From Adiantum capillus-veneris (lineage: Eukaryota > Streptophyta > Polypodiopsida > Polypodiales > Pteridaceae), in contig CM043966.1 in the NCBI GenBank assembly GCA_014529385.2, forward strand, positions 108,558,587 through 108,622,586: a stretch of DNA of 64,000 nucleotides, given 5' to 3'. The notes beneath the pieces are model-generated. The model had not been told where the DNA came from. It ran no database searches and saw only the letters and a program-made list of their open reading frames with translations. Numbering within the stretch: the stretch's first letter is position 1; the number at the start of each line of letters is the position of its first letter. Shown here in pieces: positions 35,632-44,950 of this stretch. The translations under genes and the position numbers were made by a program.

Positions 35632-35649
35632 ATTCTGCGACTTCTTCCT

Positions 35650-38319
35650 TCATGTCTTCTTTTTCTTTGCTTGGATAACTGACGCGGTATCTCTCTCTTC
35701 GAGGATATGGCCTGGCCCTTGAAGCATGGACCGTGTAATCGCATAAGCGGGTGCGACGGGTGGTATTGGCGACGTCACACTAGCAATTTCGACCAAATTC
35801 AGGGGTGTGATTTTAGGCGCATTTGGGTTATAGGGGCATTGGGCAATCAAGTGATCTATGCCACAACGATTACATGTGAGTATTGGCATTGCAGACGTGC
35901 TCCCTTGATTCATTTGCATCTGTGCAGCATTCTTTTGCAGCCTAATAGGGCACTCCGCTACTCGATGTGGTCCACCACACTCGTAGCATTGAAGAGGTGG
36001 CCTCCTAGCCTGGGTGTTGATATTTTGACCTCTGGATGCGAGAGCAGCAGCTTGATATACCGGCTTGACTTGTCCCCAACAATCTTTCATGTAGTATATA
36101 GGACACTCTTCCAGTGTATCAAGTCCGTAGGCAATACTAGTGTCTATTTCCTCCTCACAGCCATCTGCATAAGCATTTGATGGCTCGCAACCCACTTGGT
36201 TCATAGGGGCGACTCTTGGATGCGGGGGCTGAGGTCCTAGCACGGGAGGTGGTAGCGGTGTAGCTTGTACAACATTTTGAGATCTAGGGACCATGTGTTG
36301 CGGTAGTTGCTCAACAGGTGGAGTAGGCATCAATACAGGAGCTCGAGGTGCATCCGTCCAGGCTACAGGTGGTCTATTTGCCATCATACGTTTGATCATT
36401 AAACAATCCTTAGCTTGGTGACCATACCTACCACATGCGTTGCAAGTTCCATTAAATTTTACTCTAAACGTAGGGCACTCACTAGTGCTATGTGGACCTA
36501 AGCAAATGGAACACCATTGTTGCTCCCTTCTTGGATACATGTGACTATTTTGAGGGGGTCGATTATCCTTAAGAGACTCTTGGATTGCCTTGGTGAGGTC
36601 TGTCAAGAATGTCTCAAATACCTTTGGCTCATTGGCAATGGGCTTTGCAGTCATGGGTTCATACTCAATGGCTTGTGAGCTAGTGGATCTCGTGTCAGTA
36701 GACACCCTCATGCCTGCTATCATCAAGTTGTCCTCTAGTTGGATTGCATTGGCAGTGACATCTTCCCAGGTTGTGATACCTCTAATCACTAGTCCATTAT
36801 AGATTCCTTCATTCCTCAACCCTTGAATGAATCGATCAAGCAGTTGGTTATTGTTGAAGCGCTCATTTACAGGGCAGCGAGAGTTTAAGTGCTTTAGACG
36901 ACTAATGAAGTCCCTTACTGACTCTCCTTCCTTACGTTCGGCCTTCTGTAGCTGAGATGCTACACCCCAAAGCACACCTTCTCGTATGTACTCCTTTAGA
37001 AACAACCTTCGAAGGGTAGGGTAGATTGTTTTCTCGTCCACCCTTAGGGTCCTATACCAATCTCCAGCCTTCCCACTTAATGTCAAGCTTAAGGCATTGC
37101 ACTTATGTAGTTCGTTGCGTTCCCCTAAGGAATCACATACTTGTTCAAACACTTCAATGTGTTTCCTAGCATCTTCGTCCCCATTGAATTTTTGCGTGAG
37201 TTTGGCAATTTGTACTGCCTTACTTCTAGGCTCTCTATCAGATGCATGACGCATATTTTCCGCGATAGATCGACCTATGGTTTGAGCAAACGCTGCCAAG
37301 TCACCTATGTGAGGAGGCAGGGCCGGTGGAGGTACTCTTGGAATCATATGTGGGAGAGGAACGGGTACCGGTCTTGGCATATGTGTGGATGATGCAGGAT
37401 ATGGAACATAACCGGGCATAGGTCCACTCGGATAAGAGCTAGGGAGCGGCACTCGAGGAGCATAAGCAAGTGGTACAATTGGAGGTGTGGGGGCCATGTG
37501 TGCATAAGGGGCTAGAGGCACATATGGTCGAGGCCCCATATTAGGTACTACGACACTAGGTAGTGGCACTGCGCTAACCGTAGATGTCATCGGTACATTC
37601 TCTGTCAGGCTTATCCCTGGAGTGAGCACTGTGTTTTCCTTGATAGAGGGTTGAGCCAAGTTAGGGAAGCTAAAGTTTTCGCTCGGAGGCTCAGATTGCA
37701 TAGAGACCCCAGGTGAAATGACGTAAGATGGGTCCATGGGGCTCATTAGAGGAGTCTCCATTTGAGATAGAGTAGGCTGTTGAGCCTTGCTCGTATCCAA
37801 AAATCTCATGGGGCCAGTTGAGAGTATATTTACCCCTCGGTTTTGCCTTTCTGATTGAATAATGCCATGGATAACATTACAGATCATTTTCTGTTGATCT
37901 TCGATGCTCGTGGCACTAGAGGTGGATTGTACAATCTCTATCCATCCTACATGGTAGGCGTGGCCAGAGTGTAGATCCGTCAACACCTCAGTGTGGAGGT
38001 CGTATGTCCAATGATCATTAATGAACAATCCTTCTAGAGTCGACGTGTTAACGGTTTCTTGTGAGGTAGAAGCAATATTGCTCCCCGTGGTTTTACTTGT
38101 CACCAACGCTACTCTAGAGGGAACTTCTGAAGGAGGCAGCTCAACAGGGCCTTCTTGGTAAGAAGTTGGCAGGATATCCACATGGACACTCTTTGGGGGT
38201 GTGGGGTCCATGTGCGATGTGAAAGGAGAGTCCACTTGCCCACCCCCTTCGTGTGCTTCATTTGCATCAGGTTCCGAGCGAGTAGCTCTACCTAATGTTT
38301 CCATGAAACGGCTAAACAT
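35650..38319 (-). CDS. Gag polyprotein of the 13.3 kb element
   Basis: 889 codons from ATG at 38317-38319 to TGA at 35650-35652. A Pro/Ser/Thr-rich N-terminal half (to about residue 330, with many Pro-Val repeats) precedes the capsid-like gag domain (LTQKFNGDEDARKHIEVFEQ, GKAGDWYRTL, ESVRDFISRLKHL). Four zinc knuckles follow: CSICLGPHSTSEC, CNACGRYGHQAKDC, CYECGGPHRVAEC and CNRCGIDHLIAQC. Only the second has standard C-x2-C-x4-H-x4-C spacing; the others have C-x2-C-x3-H-x4-C. Gag should package the RNA. The same frame is open upstream to 38568 apart from one TAG. Confidence 0.9.
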   Translation of the reverse strand: MFSRFMETLGRATRSEPDANEAHEGGGQVDSPFTSHMDPTPPKSVHVDILPTSYQEGPVELPPSEVPSRVALVTSKTTGSNIASTSQETVNTSTLEGLFINDHWTYDLHTEVLTDLHSGHAYHVGWIEIVQSTSSATSIEDQQKMICNVIHGIIQSERQNRGVNILSTGPMRFLDTSKAQQPTLSQMETPLMSPMDPSYVISPGVSMQSEPPSENFSFPNLAQPSIKENTVLTPGISLTENVPMTSTVSAVPLPSVVVPNMGPRPYVPLAPYAHMAPTPPIVPLAYAPRVPLPSSYPSGPMPGYVPYPASSTHMPRPVPVPLPHMIPRVPPPALPPHIGDLAAFAQTIGRSIAENMRHASDREPRSKAVQIAKLTQKFNGDEDARKHIEVFEQVCDSLGERNELHKCNALSLTLSGKAGDWYRTLRVDEKTIYPTLRRLFLKEYIREGVLWGVASQLQKAERKEGESVRDFISRLKHLNSRCPVNERFNNNQLLDRFIQGLRNEGIYNGLVIRGITTWEDVTANAIQLEDNLMIAGMRVSTDTRSTSSQAIEYEPMTAKPIANEPKVFETFLTDLTKAIQESLKDNRPPQNSHMYPRREQQWCSICLGPHSTSECPTFRVKFNGTCNACGRYGHQAKDCLMIKRMMANRPPVAWTDAPRAPVLMPTPPVEQLPQHMVPRSQNVVQATPLPPPVLGPQPPHPRVAPMNQVGCEPSNAYADGCEEEIDTSIAYGLDTLEECPIYYMKDCWGQVKPVYQAAALASRGQNINTQARRPPLQCYECGGPHRVAECPIRLQKNAAQMQMNQGSTSAMPILTCNRCGIDHLIAQCPYNPNAPKITPLNLVEIASVTSPIPPVAPAYAITRSMLQGPGHILEERDTASVIQAKKKKT

Positions 38320-38331
38320 ACTAGTACTAGG

Positions 38332-38568
38332 CTATGGAGCTTCGGGAGGTGCATGGCCTTCTCTCTCAGTGTTTTGGGTAGGGTATGCTTCCATGATTTC
38401 TGAGTCGGAGGAGGAATCACTAGCGGCTATTTTAGGGTCTTGGGTGGTGCTACCTTGTGTCCCCGCTGAGGGTCTAGAGCTTATCGTGGATGGGTAATGG
38501 GTATCCGTATGAACAGAGGCACCCTCAATATGCTCGTGTTCTAGCACCCGCCCATAGCGTAAGTGCAT
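38332..38568 (-). CDS. 78-codon ORF in frame with gag, ended by TAG
   Basis: From ATG at 38566-38568 the frame runs 78 codons (MHLRYGRVLEHEHIEG ... ) to a TAG at 38332-38334. It then continues in frame for four codons to the gag ATG. It is therefore an N-terminal gag extension cut by an amber codon, or an upstream ORF. The composition (Ser/Thr/Glu-rich, SDSSSDSE) resembles the N-terminal part of Gag, which favours the first view. Confidence 0.55.
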   Translation of the reverse strand: MHLRYGRVLEHEHIEGASVHTDTHYPSTISSRPSAGTQGSTTQDPKIAASDSSSDSEIMEAYPTQNTEREGHAPPEAP

Positions 38569-39463
38569 GTGCTTTTGATACCCTAAGGTGTCAAAAAGCT
38601 GCTCTAGGAGGCCTTGTGACTAGTTTTTAGCGTGTTTTTTGTTTGATTTTTTTGCTAGATTTTTTAGAGCGTGTCGTGGAATGGGCCGTGTGATAGCTCG
38701 AAACGAGCGTATCGGTCAGAGGGTCGTGCCGTGCTTTACAGCCCTCCGTTTGGTCACTCTATGCCCTCGGAATCCCTAAAACTGTCAATTTCCAGTAGGA
38801 AACTAGGCCCAAACTAGAAAGTCTAAGGGTGCAAGTGGGAAGAGAAAGGAGGAGAGTGGAGGACTTGTCCCACATGCTCTCATTCTCTCTTGAGGGAGTA
38901 GGGTATATATATAAGAGTGAGTCTAGTATATATCATAAGACTGAGGACTGAGGCCTGGGCCTGGGCTTGGGCTTGGGAAACCGATCCCGATCTATCTTTT
39001 ATACAAACCAACCCGTCCGTTTTAAGAGTCACGTTTTTTATTTTCGAAAAATATCGCCGCCCACTCGCTCACGTTTTTAATTTTCCTTTTTTTTTTCCAA
39101 ACTTTTTTTTTTTCACAAAAAACTTTTTTTCCCAAATTATTTTTTTTTTGTTGATGCAGAAAATACAGAAATTGAAAAAAAACGCAGAAATGCAGAAAAT
39201 GCAGAAATTGCAGAAAGCGCAGAAAAAACGCAGAAATTGCAGAAAATGCAAAAAAAACGCAGAAATTGCAGAAATTGAAAACGCCGAACTTGAAAATGCA
39301 GAAATTGCAGAAATTGAAAAAACGCAGACAATAGCAGAAATTGAAACTTGACAGCAATTGCAGAAAACAGAAACCTTCCACGCACTCCTTCCCTGCCTTT
39401 CCTATGATAGAAATTGCACCACAAGGAAGCGTAAAGTGCTAACCGAGCTTAGTGTAGGGCATA
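38569..39463 (-). other. Untranslated leader of the 13.3 kb element
   Basis: Non-coding stretch between PBS and gag. It contains a minisatellite of GCAGAAATT-type units (39157-39370, plus-strand sense), poly-T/poly-A runs (39080-39150), and a TGGGCT repeat near 38955-38980. Apparent ORFs on both strands through the minisatellite are repeat artefacts. It would hold packaging signals in the RNA. Confidence 0.7.
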
Positions 39464-39481
39464 TCCCCGGCAGCGGCGCCA
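39464..39481 (-). other. Primer binding site, tRNA-Asp-like
   Basis: The minus strand reads TGGCGCCGCTGCCGGGGA, starting four T bases after the CA of the 5' LTR. It matches the complement of the 3' end of plant tRNA-Asp (TGGCGCCGTTGCCGGGGA, from memory) with one mismatch. tRNA-Asp priming is known in several plant Gypsy lineages. Confidence 0.8.
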
Positions 39482-39485
39482 AAAA

Positions 39486-40059
39486 TGTGCGCTCCTTGCC
39501 GCACTGTCGAAGCAAGGGACTTGCCAATACACCGTATGCGAGCCACAAACGGCTCCAAGCACACAACAAGCCTAAACTAGCAAGCTCAAGAAAACAAAGG
39601 GTGTGTCACTCACCGCTCTACGCTCGCCTTCGTGGTGGATTCCTCGCCGTGATGAAGAAGAAGCTGCAGTCGTGCCGCGCTCAACCGCTTCGCCGCCGTC
39701 GTGCCTTCGTAATGCTCGATCGCACACACACTCTCCCCCTCTCTCTCTCTCACACACACACACACAAGGAGGTGAAGAAGAAGAAGATGGAGATGGAGCA
39801 AGAGCACTCTTCAATTGCACAAATGAGAGAATGAGTAAAAATTAGGTTTAGTTGGCTTTTATAGGAGCTCACCCCATTCACACTTGGGCGCCCATGCTTA
39901 ACCAACTAATCCCTTGAATGTCCAAGTTAAAGTGCGCCTCTCATCGACGATCACTCTACCTTTCCCTATTGGTCCGACAAGCCCGGTACCTGACTCTACC
40001 AAATACATAATACGCGTCCATCGTAGGTGATGGGTGTCCGTGTGCCGTGAGGGTTAACA
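39486..40059 (-). repeat. 5' LTR of the 13.3 kb element
   Basis: Mate of 26785-27360. The differences I see are CTCGCCGTG versus TTGCCGCG near 39643 and a small change in the CT/CA microsatellite near 39733-39750. It contains the TATA box at 39857-39863 that should start the genomic transcript. Confidence 0.95.
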
Positions 40060-40064
40060 ATCTG
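40060..40064. repeat. Target-site duplication ATCTG (right)
   Basis: Identical to 26780-26784, directly outside the right LTR. Confidence 0.9.
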
Positions 40065-40362
40065 CATAACCTTTTGTGAGGGTCATTCAATGATGTTTTT
40101 TGAATTCAAGCACTAGGGAATAGGTTACCCAATGTGAGGTGGATTAGATTGCTAAAGATCCCCATTTGTGGCCTTGCCATTGGATATGTATAAATAGTCC
40201 TCTCGTTTGCCTATAGCACTCTTTTGCATTAACACTACAGTGGTTTTTGCTAATTTTCTACTTGATTTTTTCATTTTTGAGCAAAAATAACTCTGACAAA
40301 ATTTTTGCAAAAAAATTCCCATAAATTCCTAGTCTCGCTCTCTCCATTTTCTCTTGTTAGTC

Positions 40363-41164
40363 ATGGCTAGAACTTCTAAGAAAGAATAATATTATATCAA
40401 GAAGTTTGATCGCACAAACTTCACAATATGGAAGTAGCATATGGTCAATATGGGCCTTGTAATGCCATTGAAAGAGTGTAAAGAGGGTGTTTACATTGAT
40501 GTGCTTGTGCTATGGTGACCATTTTCCTACACCTTGGTGAGTCCAAATTCTTTATAATTATGGGAAAAACTAGGAATTATGGGAGTCATTACGCATTGTA
40601 TATTTTTTTTAATGAAGAATCTTATGCTGAATAATTTGTTTACATAACTTATATCCAAGGGGCTTAATTTTGATAATGAAATGAAAGAAAATTTATTGCT
40701 ATGTTCTTTGCTTACATCACGGGATATATTTAACACTACCATTAGTAACTTTGCCCCTAAGGACAAGCTTGTTTATAATGATGTTACCAATGCTTTTCTC
40801 ACAAAAGAGATTTGACAACGGTCTCTTGACACTATTGGGAATGGTGATGCATATATAACAAGTGGAAATAGGAAAAGGAACAATCAAAGGCAAAGAAGTC
40901 ATAGTCACACTCGTAATTGTTCTCAAGATCGCAAGAATCTATGTATCAAGAGTCATGGACATGACATGCGGAACATTGAATGCTACCATTGTCACAAAAA
41001 AGGACACTTGAAGAAGGATTGTTGTTTATTGCAAGCAAAGAAAGTTAAAGACATTGTCATAAGTTTTGCACCTCCTAAGAGCAATGTGAAGAAAGAGAAG
41101 CTCAATGTCATAGAGTCTCCAATTGTGACGTTGTTCCCGACATGCCACAGTCGTCAGGTATACT
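40363..41164 (+). pseudogene. Copia gag with zinc knuckle
   Basis: ATG at 40363 gives MARTSKKE and a stop. The same reading then continues as YYIKKFDRTNFTIWK and MVNMGLVMPLKE, typical of the Copia gag start. Further peptides (NEMKENLLLCSLLTS, VTNAFLTKE) follow, then a canonical knuckle CYHCHKKGHLKKDC at 40981-41022. The last part (40966-41166) is open. Several stops make it non-functional. Confidence 0.8.
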
Positions 41165-41375
41165 AGTCTTCACTTTTGACTTGAGTCTAGAGGAAATGTT
41201 AACTCTTGACAAATGTTATGCATAGAATTGGATTACTGACTCAGGTGCAGTTTTTCATATTATTCCTCACAAGGAGTGGTTCTCCAATTATGCTTTCACA
41301 CATGGTTCAAGTAGTTGGGTGATTCTCATCAGCTTGAGATATGTGGCATTGGAGATGTGAATTTGCATATGTGGA

Positions 41376-41735
41376 ATGGTACTAAGTTCATTTTGCAAGG
41401 TGTTAGACATGTCCCAAAAGTCTAGCTCATTACAGTTCTCTTCTATGAAAGAGAATTCTATCTATGTAGCCGAGCTTCCTTCTACTAAGTTGTGGCATAG
41501 CCGGATTGATCATACAAGTCAAAAGGGAATGAAAACATTATTACAATGTTTTGGCTGTATCCCTGTGCTAAAATATTCTGACTTTAGTTTGTGTGAGCAT
41601 TGCATATACAACAAACAGACTAGGCTTACCACTTTTCCATTGGATAAAAAGTTACGAAATCCTCTAGATTTGGTTCATAGTGATCTATGTGGACTTATGC
41701 CTCATAAGTCTCTAAGAGGGCATCATATTTCCTGA
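41376..41735 (+). pseudogene. Copia GAG-pre-integrase and start of integrase
   Basis: An open frame of about 119 codons contains LWHSRIDHTSQKGMKTLL, the GAG-pre-integrase pattern, then CEHCIYNKQ (zinc-site cysteines) and LDLVHSDLCGLMPHKS, where HSDLCG carries the first catalytic Asp of the integrase core. The frame then stops and the remaining core is unrecognisable until RT remnants near 42400. Confidence 0.8.
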
Positions 41736-42419
41736 CTTTCATATATGACTCTACTTAAAAGGTGTGGGTCTACCTCTTAAAGAGGAAATATGAAGTATTT
41801 AGAGTCTCCTAAAAGCTCCTAGCTATGGTTGAGAACCAATCATGAGAATTAGTCAAGCAAGAAGTTGAAGGCTTTGTGCATTGACAATTGGGGATACTAC
41901 ATATTCACTACGTTAATGGACTTCTATAGCAAATGAGGCATTTGGAAATATTTTACTATATCTATGGAAAATTTACCTCAAGAGTTTTGGGGAGAAACTC
42001 TTATGACAACGGTGAATATAATAAATAGTCTTCCTAGTACACCATTGAACTAGAAGATTTTGTAGGAGATGTGGATAGGCAAGAACCCTTATTATGACAA
42101 ATTATGTGCACTTAGGTGTGAGACATTCTCACATGTTCCTAAAGAGCTTAGAAAGAAGTTGGACCTTAAGTCACAAAATGAATCTTCATTGGGTATGGTG
42201 CAGATGGAGAGATGGATTATCCACTCTGGCACTAGAATCTTGGAGATTAACTTATAGCTCATAGATTATCTTTAATCAAAGACGCTTTAAAATCCCATGA
42301 AAGATGTTGAGTATTGCAAAATGAGAATGGAGGATGTAGCCTCACAGGGATCTTGATGAAGATGTCTACATGAAATAGATTGAATTCAAGCTTGAGAAGC
42401 CTACAAGGGAAAAACTAGT

Positions 42420-43120
42420 GTGTCGATTTTGTAAGGAATTTTATGGCCTAAAACAAGACTCAATGTAGTGGTACATGAAGTTTGATAAGCACATGTAGTT
42501 CCAAGGGTATGGAAGGAGCCAAGTAGATCACTGCTTGTATACCTGGAAGTTGAATGATGGTTCACTTATCATCCTAATACTTTATGTTGATGACATGCTC
42601 ATTGTTGGGAGGTCTAAAAACAAGATTTCCATATTGAAAAAGTCACTTGGCACACAATTTTTTATGAAAGATTTGGGAGATGCAATGCACTTTTTTGGTA
42701 TGCGTATCAAGAGGGATAGAATACGTGGAACATTAGAGCTATCTTAGGAAACATATATCCACAAGGTCTTGCAATGTTTTATATACAAGGGGGGAAATGT
42801 ACATTGAGTACCATGCATATGAAAAACTTAGCGAGAATGATGCTCCCAAGTTTGATGTTGAGAAAGCAAAAATGGTCAAGATGCCATCTTATTCAAAACT
42901 TGGTAGTCTCACATACGTCATGGTAGCCACAAGACCGGACATTGCTTTTGCAATGGGAGTGGTTAATAATTTATGGAAAATCCTAGCAGGAAGCAATGAA
43001 GAACATCTTGAGATATCTGAAAGGTAGGACAAACAAGTGCTTATGATTTGGGAATAGTGATATATGCATTGTGGGTTACACGGATGCTGATTATGTAGAT
43101 TAAGTGGATAGCCAAAGTTC
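42420..43120 (+). pseudogene. Copia reverse transcriptase and RNase H remnant
   Basis: The frame 42535-42747 has ILILYVDDMLIVGRSKNKIS (the YVDD catalytic box) and FFMKDLGDAMHFFGMRI, both diagnostic of Copia RT. The piece at 42797-43027 has SLTYVMVATRPDIAFAMGVV, the RT/RNase H connection. GYTDADYVD near 43074-43100 is the RNase H start. Stops and shifts separate the pieces and the end of RNase H is missing. Confidence 0.85.
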
Positions 43121-43454
43121 ATGTGTGACTATGTTTTTCCTAGGCATTAACAAAATGAGATACACCTTGCATACCTCAAGTTGTGATTGCCTATGTGATG
43201 TTTGTTGGCGAGTAGGGGAAACAACATGCCATTCAATGAAGGGTATGAACATCTACAATGTGTTCAAAAATGGTGTCAATGGCATGAAAAGTCTTGCTTG
43301 CTATGGCAATGCAAGCATTGTGGTGTATTCAAGATCAAGTTTTGTCAGCGATAGTTAATTGAGAGTAATTCATGCGTATTGAAGTGAACATATGAATATT
43401 CCAATGGTGAAATCCAAAAAGAGAGGTGAGAAGAAAATAATCAACATGGTCTAT

Positions 43455-44950
43455 AAGTAGATAGCTCCATCATTATTGGTTGGAAAATTTAAACATTACC
43501 TAAAGATATTCATAGCACACAACTTTAGGGCCCAATGGCAACACTCATCATTCAAAGAATGTTTGGCAAACATTGCAAACAATGCTTTGTTGTGAATCAT
43601 ATATTTTGTTGACATTCCAAACATTGTTTAGAATGTTTTGCAAACATTCCAAAACAATGTTGTGGTGTCAATGATAGATTTTCTTGAGAATTATGCCTTT
43701 CAAACACAAAACGAGGTACAGTCAATGCATTGGCCCAGTGAGCAATGTACAATTCTTGTGCATATATGCTACTAGTGGGAAGAAGGTGAACTGGTAAAGG
43801 AGTTTATTTATTACATGTCTGATGATAAACAAAATGACACCTTGTTTGTTTAACACTGCTTGTTACTACACCATGAGTATTTAACTACAACAAGGAAAAA
43901 GCTTACTAGGCATTGGATGTGGTCTAACGGAGCCGCCTCATAGTTCAAAGTAAGGTGGCCTTTTTATTTCATAGATAGGTAGGTGTGTGCTAAGTTCTTT
44001 GTCAATTAACAATTGTTTTTTAATTTATTTGTCTATTAACAATTTGGGGCTTTCTAAAGGTAGGACCTTTTTTATGGCTGTTTCATGTACGTATTTGACC
44101 ATAATAGGAGTACACATGCAACACCACTATTTTGGCCCAAAGCATGGAAAGTGTGAACATGATGGAGCTAGAGTAGTTGTGAAATTCACACTCACAATTG
44201 AGAAATTGAAGGTGGATGGAACAAAGCTTCAAAATGCAGAGGATGCTACCAACTATGTTGCAGCAACTTTGACTAGCACTCATAAGGCAAGGAGGAGGTT
44301 TTTGTTGGTAAAGGCTAAAGATGTGAACCAAAAAACAAAGTGGGATTGCAACCTCGTAAAGGGTGCATGATTCTCCAAAAAAGACCCAACACAAGTCTCT
44401 TCAGATCTCTTTCCTTCTTTTGTATATTTTGCATTGATGAGGACTAGGATCAATACGCAAATATTAAGCATATTGGACCATGGCAGTTGAAGAAGCACAT
44501 ACTAATGACTTCAAAGTAACCCAACAAAGGTTTGCACTAAGATTAAGATGTGTTCCTTGTAATGCATTGTTGAGTGATCTTGTGGGGGTTGGTGACCATT
44601 TTGCAGTTTGCCACACAAAAGAAGGGAATGCAGAAAATGTACCATACTATGTGATAATGTGCGACAAGCTGAAGCATAAACCGAGTTCCCCATTAGAAGA
44701 TGGTTGGGGTAAGTTTTTTGATATCAAGGAGGAAGACATGAGTCGTTGTTAGTACTATCACAAGAGCCCATCAAGGAAAATGATATATGCTCTCCTACAA
44801 GAGGGACCCAAAGCCATTGTCCCATCTTCAAGTGTCATACAAATCAAGTTTCCAATGCTTCAGGTTACAGATAAAGTGAAGGGACACAAATATATTTTTC
44901 TTATTCCACGAGAAGAAGATGCAAGAATGATTAAAAACTTGAGAATGTAG
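43455..44950 (+). pseudogene. Transposase-like gene, decayed copy 1
   Basis: Peptides match copy 2 at 53220-54650 in order: VVVSMIDFLENYAFQTQNEV and QSMHW (43655-43735), DDKQNDTLFV (43822-43852), HWMWSNGAAS (43909-43940), HGKCEHDGARVVVK (44140-44190) and GVGDHFAVCHTKEGN (44588-44632). In WSNGAAS the Asp present in copy 2 (WSDGAASQFK) is Asn and a stop follows. About 100 extra bases (about 43982-44085) separate segments that are adjacent in copy 2. The N-terminal region is cut at the Copia junction. The family resembles RNase H-fold transposases, superfamily not assigned. Confidence 0.65.

Larger units (their letters stand above)
26785..40059 (-). mobile_element. Complete 13.3 kb Ty3/Gypsy LTR retrotransposon, minus strand
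   Basis: Two LTRs of about 575 bp (26785-27360, 39486-40059) start TGTTAACC and end GCGCACA on the minus strand and are flanked by ATCTG duplications. By eye they differ at only about three bases plus one microsatellite indel, so the insertion is recent. A tRNA-Asp-like PBS, gag, protease, RT, RNase H, integrase, a post-integrase ORF, a separate acidic ORF and a purine tract follow in order. RT placed before IN makes it Ty3/Gypsy; no chromodomain is seen. Lesions: two in-frame stops, an RT deletion and a frameshift near the integrase end. Confidence 0.95.
40065..43450 (+). mobile_element. Decayed Ty1/Copia element, interrupted by the 13.3 kb element
   Basis: The order is leader or LTR with a TATAAATA motif (40189-40196), gag from ATG 40363, zinc knuckle, GAG-pre-integrase, RT and RNase H, with integrase mostly lost. 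RT lies after the GAG-pre-integrase/integrase position, as in Copia. Its 5' region was split by the insertion at 26785-40059, so its LTR start should be sought left of 26780. It ends near 43450, where a transposase-like sequence begins without a visible 3' LTR. Confidence 0.8.

Noticed and set aside
33977-35722. Plus-strand open frames opposite the pol gene
   Set aside because: Mirror frames of the real minus-strand protease/RT gene; no independent evidence.
39022-39424. Overlapping open frames on both strands before the 5' LTR
   Set aside because: Products of the GCAGAAATT minisatellite and poly-T runs in the retrotransposon leader; low-complexity composition and no domain.
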